DNA of 10,791 bases, taken from contig CAPFSK010000014.1 of NCBI GenBank assembly GCA_948614045.1, forward strand, positions 1-10,791, read 5' to 3'. Positions 1 to 6,447 of the stretch are shown piece after piece. Position 1 is the first letter of the stretch. Each line of letters starts with the position of its first letter. A program made the translations under genes and the position numbers. The stretch comes from an uncultured Candidatus Saccharibacteria bacterium (GTDB lineage: Bacteria > Patescibacteriota > Saccharimonadia > Saccharimonadales > Saccharimonadaceae). The notes under the pieces were generated by a model that saw only the letters and a list, made by a program, of their open reading frames with translations, was not told where the DNA came from and searched no databases.

Positions 1-65
1 CCCATGCCGCCAACCCAACCATAATCTAAATATATCCTCCCGCTACGGACAAAAGCCAAAAGCAT
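1..65 (-). pseudogene. Truncated FISUMP-domain 3' fragment, running off the left edge
   Basis: Read on the minus strand from about position 59, the frame gives LAFVRSGRIYLDYGWVGGMG and continues out of the window. This matches the segment just before the C-terminal 'WSRT...RC' part of the Fibrobacter succinogenes major paralogous (FISUMP) domain found in secreted surface proteins. An in-frame TAG at 80-78 closes the frame only seven codons upstream of the first domain codon, so the N-terminal part of any such protein is absent. The only ATG in front (65-63) has no ribosome binding site. It shares the exact 17-mer TTGGCTTTTGTCCGTAG with the fragment at 5983-5999, in opposite orientation. It is a remnant or silent cassette rather than a working gene as far as can be seen here; the rest lies outside the window. 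Confidence 0.6.
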
Positions 66-73
66 GTTATAAT
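65..73 (+). promoter_or_regulatory. Extended -10 promoter, leaderless start
   Basis: TGTTATAAT is an extended -10 element (TGn plus TATAAT at 68-73). The ATG at 80 lies seven bases after the last T, where transcription should begin, and no purine-rich Shine-Dalgarno sequence precedes it. The mRNA is therefore predicted to be leaderless. No convincing -35 box is visible. Confidence 0.65.
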
Positions 74-79
74 CACCCT

Positions 80-967
80 ATGACCAATAGAAATCCAGAA
101 TCTGAGCCGTCCCAATCAGCAACCAGTGTCAACTCTCAGGAACATCTTGAAATAGATGTTCCTTTCGTAGGCGAAACTTCCGCCCCAACCATCAATATCC
201 CCACGAAAAGCCCCAATCGCACCTGCAATTTCTATCTCCGCGAAATCGAGCGCCAAGGGCGCATGACTGATGTTGAATCTTTCCTTAACTCCGCGCTTCA
301 CCGTGACTATCATGAACCCGCCTCGCCCGCTGAACTCAGTACTTTCGCTACCGAATACGCCGATTTAATCGACCCATGTCTCAATCCAGAAGACAAAGCC
401 GCCCTCAAGCGCTATTCTGGTTATAATTATCGCCTCATCAACCAAGTTTCTCGCGGACAGTGGGACTATGACATCCTCGGTCAACAAACCCCAGAAAAAG
501 TCGCCAACGCCGAAGAAGATATTGCGAACATCCGCCATGCTATCCAGGCTGCACCCACCCCCGGTATCGACCTTATTACTCATCGCGGAACTAACCTCGA
601 CAGCTTTTCTAGCTACGGCATTAATTCTCTTAACGACCTTGCGAATCTCAAGAACAACCTCTTCCTCGAAACTGGTTTCACCAGTACTTCCCTCTCCTCA
701 GACCATAGTTTCATCAACCGCAACGATTTCGATGACCCACTACGTAAATCATGCAACATCGCCATCGAATACCACATCCCCGCTGAAGCCAACGAAGTTA
801 TTGGCTTGCTTTCCTCAGATACCGCCTACGACAATCAATATGAAATTCTCATTGATCGTGACAGTCTCTCCTACATCTCGAGCGTCGAAATCTCTCCCGA
901 CCAGACCAGCGCTAAACTTCAAATGACGCTCATTCCCCGCCAAATCTACGACCCCGCCACCCACTAA
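80..967 (+). CDS. Probable mono-ADP-ribosyltransferase (R-S-QxE type)
   Basis: A 295-residue protein with the fold signature of the ADP-ribosyltransferase exoenzyme family, which moves ADP-ribose from NAD+ to a protein or other target. Residues 108-125 (LKRYSGYNYRLINQVSRG) fit the N-terminal helical segment of that family. R169 in HRG is the NAD-binding arginine, GFTSTS (199-204) is the STS motif, and Q253-Y-E255 in the DNQYEILI strand is the QxE catalytic pair. Arginine-specific enzymes usually have ExE; QxE occurs in C3-like enzymes that modify other residues, so the target cannot be read from the sequence. Residues 1-50 are Ser/Thr/Pro/Asn-rich and probably disordered. There is no signal peptide or membrane segment, so it acts in the cytoplasm or leaves by a specialised secretion route. 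No antitoxin-like gene is adjacent. The start is fixed by the leaderless promoter. Family assignment is fairly sure; a role as toxin or effector is inference. Confidence 0.75.
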   Translation: MTNRNPESEPSQSATSVNSQEHLEIDVPFVGETSAPTINIPTKSPNRTCNFYLREIERQGRMTDVESFLNSALHRDYHEPASPAELSTFATEYADLIDPCLNPEDKAALKRYSGYNYRLINQVSRGQWDYDILGQQTPEKVANAEEDIANIRHAIQAAPTPGIDLITHRGTNLDSFSSYGINSLNDLANLKNNLFLETGFTSTSLSSDHSFINRNDFDDPLRKSCNIAIEYHIPAEANEVIGLLSSDTAYDNQYEILIDRDSLSYISSVEISPDQTSAKLQMTLIPRQIYDPATH

Positions 968-986
968 AACCACTACCCTAGTGTTT
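967..986. terminator. Possible bidirectional terminator between convergent genes
   Basis: CACTA (971-975), loop CCC, TAGTG (979-983) forms a perfect five-pair stem. It extends by AAA (967-969) with TTT (984-986) across one bulged C. It overlaps the stop of the minus-strand gene and touches the stop of the plus-strand gene, which are only 10 bases apart. The U-tracts are short, so termination would be weak. Confidence 0.35.
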
Positions 987-2621
987 AACAATCTTCTTCG
1001 TGACGTCAAACTTCTCCATATACTTCCCCGTCATCAATCGCGTCTGAGCATAAAACGCCGCTACACTCTGATATGCAATCGCAATCACCGGCGACAGCAC
1101 CCATTGCACTACCATCGCAAACTTACTTCGTTTCAACCCCTCCGGGCGTTGCGGTAACATCCTCAACGAAATAAATACTGTTACCAATATCCCCAACATC
1201 GCTATCATCTGTATCATCCCCACCACATTCGGCAAACTCCACGCCACCACCCCTCTCGAACTCAGATTCAGCAACATCGGCACCCAGCCTCCAAACGCCA
1301 CAATCGGCGCCATAATCGCCAACGTCACATGTCCATCCAATAATCGCCAAAATTTTGCAAACAGCGGCACAAACTTCATTCCCGGCCGCCGCTTTTTATC
1401 AAACAGTCTCACCCCAACATACGCCACATCACTCGCCCCATAATCCCACCGCCGGAGCTGTACGAACTGAGCTTTCAACGTCGCCCGAAACGTCTCCGAA
1501 ATCACCGCATCCTGATAGATCGGCACGTGTATCGGCACCACACTATACTTCCCCTCAAAATAAAACAACGAGCGCCAATACTGATGCCCATCTTCCACAA
1601 TCGTTCGCTTACTCCAAAAATCCATCCCCTCAAGCGCCGCCAGCGGCTGCGAATGTGACGCAAAATTCCTGAGTAAATGTGGTCGCATCGTACTTACCAC
1701 GTTAAAAAACGAATTCGACATCGCCACCACCCGCATCGGCGCTGACGCTTCCCAAATATTATTCGTAAAAATCGAAACCGGCTGATAACTATAATGCTGT
1801 CGATCTGGGCGCACGATAAACTCATACGCTACATAATCCAAATACCTCTTGCTCATGCGGTTGTCGCTATCCAGCGATGTCACAATCACATTTTCCTTCC
1901 GTATGCGTTCTTTTTCAACATATTTCGCTAAATGCTCACCCGCATAGGTCAAATTCGGGCCCTTCCCCACAATTTCGCCTTTTACATCTGCCGGATGTTT
2001 CACTAACAAAAATTCCTTAAACACCCCTTCAAAACGTCGTTTCAGCTCCTGCGCATTCGCCTCCATCGCCTCACCCCCCCGTTCTTCATATCCCAAAGTA
2101 AAAATAATCCGCTCATTCGGAAAGCTCGTATCTCGCACCGCCTCAACCGACGGCACCAGTGTCTCCAATCCCTCATTATACGCCACCATAATCACCGCAT
2201 GATAAATCTCATGCGGCTTCGGTTCAGAATCCCCTTCTACGGTCGACATTAAGCGCAAATTTTGCACATGTTCCGCCAAACCATAGCTATCTTCACTCCG
2301 ATCATACAGCCGCTCATACGCCGCATGCGGATCCTCTAAGTCCGCCAACCGCTGCGCCCAATTTACCCGTTCCGCCTTTTGCATCACCTCATATCCCTGA
2401 ATCGTCCGAAACGCCGTCGCAATCGCTTTCACGAACGTAATCGCCACTACAATCAGCACATATATCGCCCCCAACATCGGATTCAACCAAGACACCACAA
2501 ACAACGCAATCACCGCAATATAACTCAACGCACCCGGCAAAATCTCAAAAAACCGATACAGCGGCGTCCGCTTCCCTTGCGGCAACTCCAAATCCTTCTT
2601 CGCCCGAGACAACACAGGCAT
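978..2621 (-). CDS. Membrane family 2 glycosyltransferase (processive type)
   Basis: A 547-residue inner-membrane glycosyltransferase of the cellulose/hyaluronan synthase-like GT2 group, which builds a polysaccharide from nucleotide sugars on the cytoplasmic face. Two N-terminal membrane helices (about 28-46 and 50-70) precede a GT-A domain with VAYNE (146-150), a DxD-type LDSDN (250-254), the ED pair at 343-344 and QLRRW (388-392, the QxxRW motif that holds the growing chain). Three or more C-terminal helices follow (about 430-452, 466-488, 502-525). All the hallmark residues are present, so it should be active; sugar and product are unknown. The ATG follows the stop of the upstream gene directly (TAAATG), with AGGAGAG inside that gene's end as ribosome binding site, so the two genes form a tightly coupled operon. 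A role in capsule or cell-wall polysaccharide is likely. Confidence 0.85.
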   Translation of the reverse strand: MPVLSRAKKDLELPQGKRTPLYRFFEILPGALSYIAVIALFVVSWLNPMLGAIYVLIVVAITFVKAIATAFRTIQGYEVMQKAERVNWAQRLADLEDPHAAYERLYDRSEDSYGLAEHVQNLRLMSTVEGDSEPKPHEIYHAVIMVAYNEGLETLVPSVEAVRDTSFPNERIIFTLGYEERGGEAMEANAQELKRRFEGVFKEFLLVKHPADVKGEIVGKGPNLTYAGEHLAKYVEKERIRKENVIVTSLDSDNRMSKRYLDYVAYEFIVRPDRQHYSYQPVSIFTNNIWEASAPMRVVAMSNSFFNVVSTMRPHLLRNFASHSQPLAALEGMDFWSKRTIVEDGHQYWRSLFYFEGKYSVVPIHVPIYQDAVISETFRATLKAQFVQLRRWDYGASDVAYVGVRLFDKKRRPGMKFVPLFAKFWRLLDGHVTLAIMAPIVAFGGWVPMLLNLSSRGVVAWSLPNVVGMIQMIAMLGILVTVFISLRMLPQRPEGLKRSKFAMVVQWVLSPVIAIAYQSVAAFYAQTRLMTGKYMEKFDVTKKIVKH

Positions 2622-3038
2622 TTACCACTCTCCTGTTAATCGCAAAATCACGACTACCGTCGCCACCACCAGCAACATCGTCACCCCCACAAACGTCAAC
2701 GCTAAATCTCGACCATATTTCTTATAAATCCTCAGTGTCAAGAAATTATGTACCACCCCAAAAATCACCGCGAGTAGCGGGAACGCCAACATATTCATCC
2801 AGCTATCACGTCGATAGCCACCCGACAAGCCCGCAATCTCACCATACACATCACCATACCCCACAATCACGACGGTATTCTGCGGTCGTAGCGTGAAAAG
2901 AGTAAACACCAAAAGCACCGCACTCATCACCACGAGAGCCAACATCGCCACCATCAGCGGCTTCTGCTTCTTTGTAATCTCTCGCCAAGTCGCCCGAAAC
3001 TCCAACTTTGGCTTCTTCTTAGTTTTTTCGTCTTCCAC
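2622..3038 (-). CDS. Small three-helix membrane protein, first gene of glycosyltransferase operon
   Basis: A 138-residue protein that I do not recognise. A charged, Lys-rich N-terminal stretch (1-27) is followed by membrane helices at about 28-50, 81-103 and 111-133. The loop at 51-80 is Gly/Tyr-rich (VGYGDVYGEIAG...) and should lie outside the cell if the N-terminus is inside. It stops immediately before the ATG of the glycosyltransferase, so it is probably a partner or accessory subunit of that enzyme. The start is GTG at 3038: an in-frame TAG lies just two codons upstream (3044-3042), no other start precedes residue 29, and TATAAT at 3050-3045 sits at leaderless distance. The gene is convincing; the function is open. 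Confidence 0.75.
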   Translation of the reverse strand: MEDEKTKKKPKLEFRATWREITKKQKPLMVAMLALVVMSAVLLVFTLFTLRPQNTVVIVGYGDVYGEIAGLSGGYRRDSWMNMLAFPLLAVIFGVVHNFLTLRIYKKYGRDLALTFVGVTMLLVVATVVVILRLTGEW

Positions 3039-3044
3039 TCCCTA

Positions 3045-3050
3045 ATTATA
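3045..3050 (-). promoter_or_regulatory. -10 box for leaderless membrane-protein/glycosyltransferase operon
   Basis: On the minus strand TATAAT (3050-3045) ends seven bases before the GTG at 3038, the same geometry as at position 80. The in-frame TAG between box and start rules out an upstream start codon. No clear -35 box is seen. Confidence 0.6.
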
Positions 3051-3145
3051 CAACAACTCTTTTCAAAATCGCAATACTCGCCCACATTTACCGCTTGCGC
3101 TTATCCGTAACAGAGTGTATTACTCTTGCTCATCTCAATAATCCG

Positions 3146-3154
3146 TGCTATAAT
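3146..3154 (+). promoter_or_regulatory. Extended -10 promoter of the HD-fusion gene
   Basis: TGCTATAAT, an extended -10 element. The predicted transcript begins near 3161 with a leader of about 29 nt that contains GAGG (3181-3184) as ribosome binding site before the ATG at 3190. The 10-mer GTGCTATAAT recurs unchanged at 4885-4894. Confidence 0.65.
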
Positions 3155-3189
3155 TACGCAAAGAGTTATCAGATAAACGCGAGGATTAA

Positions 3190-4851
3190 ATGAAAAAATT
3201 AGTTATTGCTGGCAGCTCCAAGCTCCAAGAACGCGCCGCTTATTGGCGAGGGTATTTTGAAGGTCGTGGCTACGATGTTATCGACTTTCCTAGCTCCGTC
3301 TCGACCGAAGGCGACTATGCCGAAAACCTTACCGACATTTACACCTCGTTCTACCAAAATCTCGACCGCGCCGACGCTTTCTTCCTCATGAACGAAGATA
3401 AAGATGACATTGGCGGCTACATTGGCCCAAGCGCCTTCGCCGAACTATCTTATGTCATCATTGGTAATCTCAATCGCGGTAAAAAAATCGACATCGACAT
3501 CCTCCAAATGCCATCTACTGAGCAGACTTGCTACGAAGAAATCAAATTCTGGCTCGACCAAGGCTGGATCAATGTTTACGATCGCCCCACTGGCAAAAAA
3601 GCTGCGCTTCCAGTTGAAGATGTCGTCATCGAAACTCATCTTGAAGAAGATACCGATGAGGCCGAAGAAAATGAATCTTCCGATAGTACTAACGCGTCCG
3701 AACCAGCCCCAACCGCCCGTCCAAAATTCTTCATTAGCCCGCGCAGTGGCGAAAAAACCATCAACATCATCAGCTGCCGCAAACGCTGCCTCAACAACCT
3801 CAGCCCCGCCCATCGCGAATACCTCAGTGTACTTTCTCCAGAATTCCCAGCCTGGCTCCTACGCTATATCGCTACCCCAGAAATGCAACGCCTCAGTGGC
3901 GTCGGTATGACCTGCGGTATCGAATATAGTAGTCTCTATAGCTACGAACATACCAATACTGTCTTCGCTCACAGCATCGGTGTTGCTCTTATCGTCTGGC
4001 GCTTTACCCACGACAAGAAACAAACTCTTGCCGCTCTCTTCCACGATATCGCTAACCCCGCCTTCAAACATGTACTTGATTTCATCAACGGAGATTCCGA
4101 AACTCAAGAATCAACCGAAGAGCGCACCAGCCAAATCATCCGCAACTCGCGTGCTATCATGCGCCAACTCAAGCGCGACGGTATTCTCGCTGGTGAAGTT
4201 TCCGATTATCATCTCTTCCCGCTCGCCGACAACGATATGCCAGGTCTCGCTGCTGACCGCCTTGAATACACCCTTTCTAATGGCCTCTTCCTATACGGCG
4301 CTTGGGATATCGATCAAGTTCGTCGTTTCTCAGACAACCTTACCGTCTTGAAAAACGAAAACAATATCGACGAACTTGGCTTCCGCGACCTCGACGTCGC
4401 ACGCGACTTTACTATGAATTCTCTTCCAATGTTCGAAGATTACCGCAGCAACAATGCCCGCGCTATTATGCAGTTCTACGCTGACATTATCAAATCTATG
4501 GAGCTTCACGATTATCTCACAATCGACGATCTCTATACTATGAACGAACGTGAAATCATCGACTGGATCCTAAGCTGTGGCGACAAAACCATTAGCAACG
4601 CCTTCCGCGAATTCCAACGCGCCACTAGCGTCTATGGTAGCAACGCCATGAAAAAGGATCGCTACTGCACCAGCGTCAAAACTAAAAATCGTTACATTGT
4701 TCCACTAGTCGCCAGCGAAGACGAAACTAGTACCGACCAACGCGTCACCGAACTTTCTAAGACCGTCGACCGCAACATTAAGAAATTCCTCGACGCCAAA
4801 CCCGCTAAATATGTTGGTTTTGACTTCGAGTTCACGCCATACACGGAATAA
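3190..4851 (+). CDS. Nucleoside 2-deoxyribosyltransferase-like domain fused to HD phosphohydrolase domain
   Basis: A 553-residue, apparently cytoplasmic two-domain protein. Residues 1-135 resemble the nucleoside 2-deoxyribosyltransferase-like Rossmannoid fold: a first strand KLVIAGSS, then IGPSAFAELSYVI (78-90), where E85 fits the catalytic glutamate position. An acidic low-complexity linker (about 140-175) follows. The second domain, about 195-400, is an HD phosphohydrolase of the SAMHD1/YdhJ type: H261 in AHSIGVA, H285-D286 in LFHDIANPAFKH, and D356 in ADRLEY supply the metal ligands. The family hydrolyses (deoxy)nucleotides or nucleic-acid ends. The arginine usual just before the HS motif (tRfeHS) is not present (TVFAHS). 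The C-terminal 150 residues are of unknown type. The combination suggests deoxynucleotide salvage, clean-up or control; a defence role by nucleotide depletion is possible but speculative. It is monocistronic, with its own promoter and terminator. Confidence 0.75.
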   Translation: MKKLVIAGSSKLQERAAYWRGYFEGRGYDVIDFPSSVSTEGDYAENLTDIYTSFYQNLDRADAFFLMNEDKDDIGGYIGPSAFAELSYVIIGNLNRGKKIDIDILQMPSTEQTCYEEIKFWLDQGWINVYDRPTGKKAALPVEDVVIETHLEEDTDEAEENESSDSTNASEPAPTARPKFFISPRSGEKTINIISCRKRCLNNLSPAHREYLSVLSPEFPAWLLRYIATPEMQRLSGVGMTCGIEYSSLYSYEHTNTVFAHSIGVALIVWRFTHDKKQTLAALFHDIANPAFKHVLDFINGDSETQESTEERTSQIIRNSRAIMRQLKRDGILAGEVSDYHLFPLADNDMPGLAADRLEYTLSNGLFLYGAWDIDQVRRFSDNLTVLKNENNIDELGFRDLDVARDFTMNSLPMFEDYRSNNARAIMQFYADIIKSMELHDYLTIDDLYTMNEREIIDWILSCGDKTISNAFREFQRATSVYGSNAMKKDRYCTSVKTKNRYIVPLVASEDETSTDQRVTELSKTVDRNIKKFLDAKPAKYVGFDFEFTPYTE

Positions 4852-4861
4852 ACCAGCCATC

Positions 4862-4884
4862 GGGCGGCTTAGCCGCCCTTTTTT
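4862..4884 (+). terminator. Rho-independent terminator of the HD-fusion gene
   Basis: GGGCGGC (4862-4868), loop TTA, GCCGCCC (4872-4878), then six T. The seven-pair GC stem and T-tract, ten bases after the stop codon, are textbook. The next promoter begins directly behind the T-tract. Confidence 0.93.
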
Positions 4885-4885
4885 G

Positions 4886-4894
4886 TGCTATAAT
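4886..4894 (+). promoter_or_regulatory. Extended -10 promoter of the choloylglycine hydrolase gene
   Basis: TGCTATAAT starts two bases after the upstream T-tract. Transcription should begin near 4901. AAGGA (4919-4923) is the ribosome binding site, six bases before the ATG at 4930. Confidence 0.7.
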
Positions 4895-4929
4895 GACAAC
4901 ATAGGTCATAAAAACAAAAAGGACAAACT

Positions 4930-5940
4930 ATGTGCACAGCTGCTACTTACAAAACCAAAAACTCCTATTTTGGTCGCAATCTCGATTACGAATTCTCCTA
5001 TGGTGAAGCCGCTATCATTATTCCCCGTAACTTCCCTTTTCATTACCGCGAAGCCGGCGTCCAAGATACACATTATGCCATGATCGGCATCACTTACATC
5101 GCCGAAGTTCCAGCCAATTTCCGTGCCAGCAACCAACCCAAAGATTATCCCCTCCTCTACGACGCCATCAACGAAAAGGGTCTCGGCGTCGCCGGCCTCA
5201 ACTTCGTCGGCAATACCGTCTATAATGAACATGTCGACGGCAAAGATAATATTGCCCAGTTTGAGTTCATTCCCTGGGTCCTCAGTCAATGTGCTACCGT
5301 CACCGAAGCTAAAACTCTCCTCTCGAAGATGAACTTTCGTAATCTTAATTTCAATGACCAACTTCCCGCCGCCGAACTTCACTGGATGATTAGCGACAAC
5401 AAAGAAAGCATCGTCGTTGAATCCGTTGCCGACGGACTCAAAATCTACGACAACCCGATCGGCGTTTTAACCAACAACCCACCCTTCCCGGAACAACTTT
5501 TCAGTCTCAATAATTATATGCATCTTTCCGCCTCTTCTCCAATTAACACTTTCGCTCCCGGCTATAATCTCCAAGAATACAGCCGTGGCATGGGCGCTAT
5601 CGGCCTTCCGGGAGATTTGAGCTCTCAATCTCGCTTCGTCAAAGCCGCCTTTACTAAACTCCATTCCCTCTCCGCCAATGACGAGATGAGCAGCGTTAGC
5701 CAATTCTTCCACATCCTCCACTCCGTCGACCAACAAAACGGCTGCTGCGACCTCGGCGACAACAAATACGAACACACTCTTTATAGCTCCTGTTATAACC
5801 TCGAGCAAGGCATCTTCTATTATACGACTTATAATAATCACCAAATTTCCGCTATCAACCTCCATAATATCAACCTCGACTCCACTGAGCTAAATCAATA
5901 CCAAATCATCGAAGTCGAACAAATTAATTACCAAAACTAG
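4930..5940 (+). CDS. bsh: Choloylglycine hydrolase family enzyme (bile salt hydrolase / penicillin V acylase)
   Basis: A 336-residue Ntn-hydrolase of usual family length. It cleaves the amide bond of conjugated bile salts, or of related linear amides such as penicillin V or acyl-homoserine lactones. Cys2, exposed after removal of Met1, is the nucleophile. The other active-site residues are in place: R16 and D19 (FGRNLDYEF), N91 (GLNFVGN), N182 (VLTNNPPF) and R235 (SSQSRFVKAAF). From memory, segments such as NEKGLG-AGLNF, LHWMISD, IGVLTN-P, GLPGD and FFHILHSV correspond closely to Clostridium perfringens bile salt hydrolase, including the C-terminal end, so the protein is full length. There is no signal peptide, hence a cytoplasmic enzyme. 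Bile salt versus penicillin V preference cannot be settled by eye. Such a gene in a reduced genome points to life in an animal gut or mouth and perhaps acquisition from Firmicutes. No terminator is obvious after the stop. Confidence 0.92.
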   Translation: MCTAATYKTKNSYFGRNLDYEFSYGEAAIIIPRNFPFHYREAGVQDTHYAMIGITYIAEVPANFRASNQPKDYPLLYDAINEKGLGVAGLNFVGNTVYNEHVDGKDNIAQFEFIPWVLSQCATVTEAKTLLSKMNFRNLNFNDQLPAAELHWMISDNKESIVVESVADGLKIYDNPIGVLTNNPPFPEQLFSLNNYMHLSASSPINTFAPGYNLQEYSRGMGAIGLPGDLSSQSRFVKAAFTKLHSLSANDEMSSVSQFFHILHSVDQQNGCCDLGDNKYEHTLYSSCYNLEQGIFYYTTYNNHQISAINLHNINLDSTELNQYQIIEVEQINYQN

Positions 5941-6249
5941 CATACCACTACCTCCAACGCCACCACCATAGTACAGTTACCATTGGCTTTTGTCCGTAGT
6001 GGAATAGCATATATTCATACCGGAATCGTTAGCTATACAGGAAGTAATGGCTACATTTGGTCTCGCACCACTAAGTCTAATGCTTACGCTTACTATTTAG
6101 GTTTTAGCTCTTCAGCTATTAATTTTTCGGGTAGCGAAGACCGTTGGCTCGGTTTCCCCCTCCGCTGCCTCTACCCGGACAAAATCCAACTTATTCCTAC
6201 GTTACAAGTTCAACCTAATACTAACAGAAATAAGTTTGGTATTCTATAA
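5941..6249 (+). pseudogene. Truncated FISUMP-domain 3' fragment
   Basis: The frame directly following the hydrolase stop is open to TAA at 6247-6249. It contains the C-terminal half of a FISUMP domain: LAFVRSG (from 5983), then IVSYTGSNGYIWSRTT, AYAYYLGFSSS and DRWLGFPLRCL, corresponding to the usual 'G..G.YWSRT..S..AYYL.F.S....S..DRY.GFS.RC' pattern. A tail of about 26 residues follows. The N-terminal half of the domain, any signal peptide and a start codon with ribosome binding site are missing; only TTG at 5983 could serve. Base composition changes here: G and C are near balance, unlike the C-rich surroundings. It is a broken 3' end of a surface-protein gene, or a silent cassette. It reads away from the similar fragment at 1-65. 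Confidence 0.7.
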
Positions 6250-6250
6250 T
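6245..6250 (+). promoter_or_regulatory. Possible -10 box for the structured RNA
   Basis: TATAAT overlaps the end of the FISUMP fragment and would start a transcript near 6257, eight bases before the hairpin begins. There is no TGn extension and no clear -35 box, so this rests on position alone. Confidence 0.35.
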
Positions 6251-6264
6251 CTTTAATTAAACAC

Positions 6265-6447
6265 TCCATAGCTTGCCCTAGCCTAGTTTTAGGAATATAA
6301 AAGAGTCGAACCCAAGGTCTGTTTTTGGATTTTAGAAAAAGTCAGCGTGACCGAACGGAACTTTTTCGACCCATCAGGGTAAAATCCAAAAACAAACCTT
6401 GGCGTGAGACTCAACATTCCTAAAACTAGGCTGGGGTGAGCTAGGGA
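6265..6447 (+). ncRNA. Candidate structured RNA: long interrupted hairpin of about 183 nt
   Basis: Successive stems share one axis: 6265-6280 with 6432-6447 (imperfect), a perfect 16-pair stem 6281-6296/6416-6431, five pairs 6303-6307/6408-6412, seven pairs 6312-6318/6396-6402, and fifteen pairs 6320-6334/6380-6394. They end in a junction with an eight-pair hairpin 6335-6342/6360-6367 and a small CCC-ATCA-GGG hairpin (6370-6379). In the outer stem, three pairs (6279-6433, 6275-6437, 6274-6438) are G-U on the + strand and would be A-C mismatches on the minus strand, which argues for a functional + strand RNA. It is not a recognisable 6S, SRP, tmRNA or RNase P RNA. A small inverted-repeat element (MITE-like) is the main alternative, but I find no target-site duplication. 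No U-tract follows, so the 3' end is unclear. Confidence 0.5.

Noticed and set aside
6303..6313. GGGTTCGACTC on the minus strand, resembling a tRNA or tmRNA T-arm
   Set aside because: The flanking bases do not form the five-pair T stem, and no acceptor stem, anticodon arm or CCA end is present; the bases are instead paired inside the long hairpin.
6265..6447. 6S RNA, SRP RNA or a MITE
   Set aside because: There is no large central bubble (6S), no conserved SRP tetraloop region, and no target-site duplication or copy in the window that would support a MITE. Kept as an unclassified candidate RNA.
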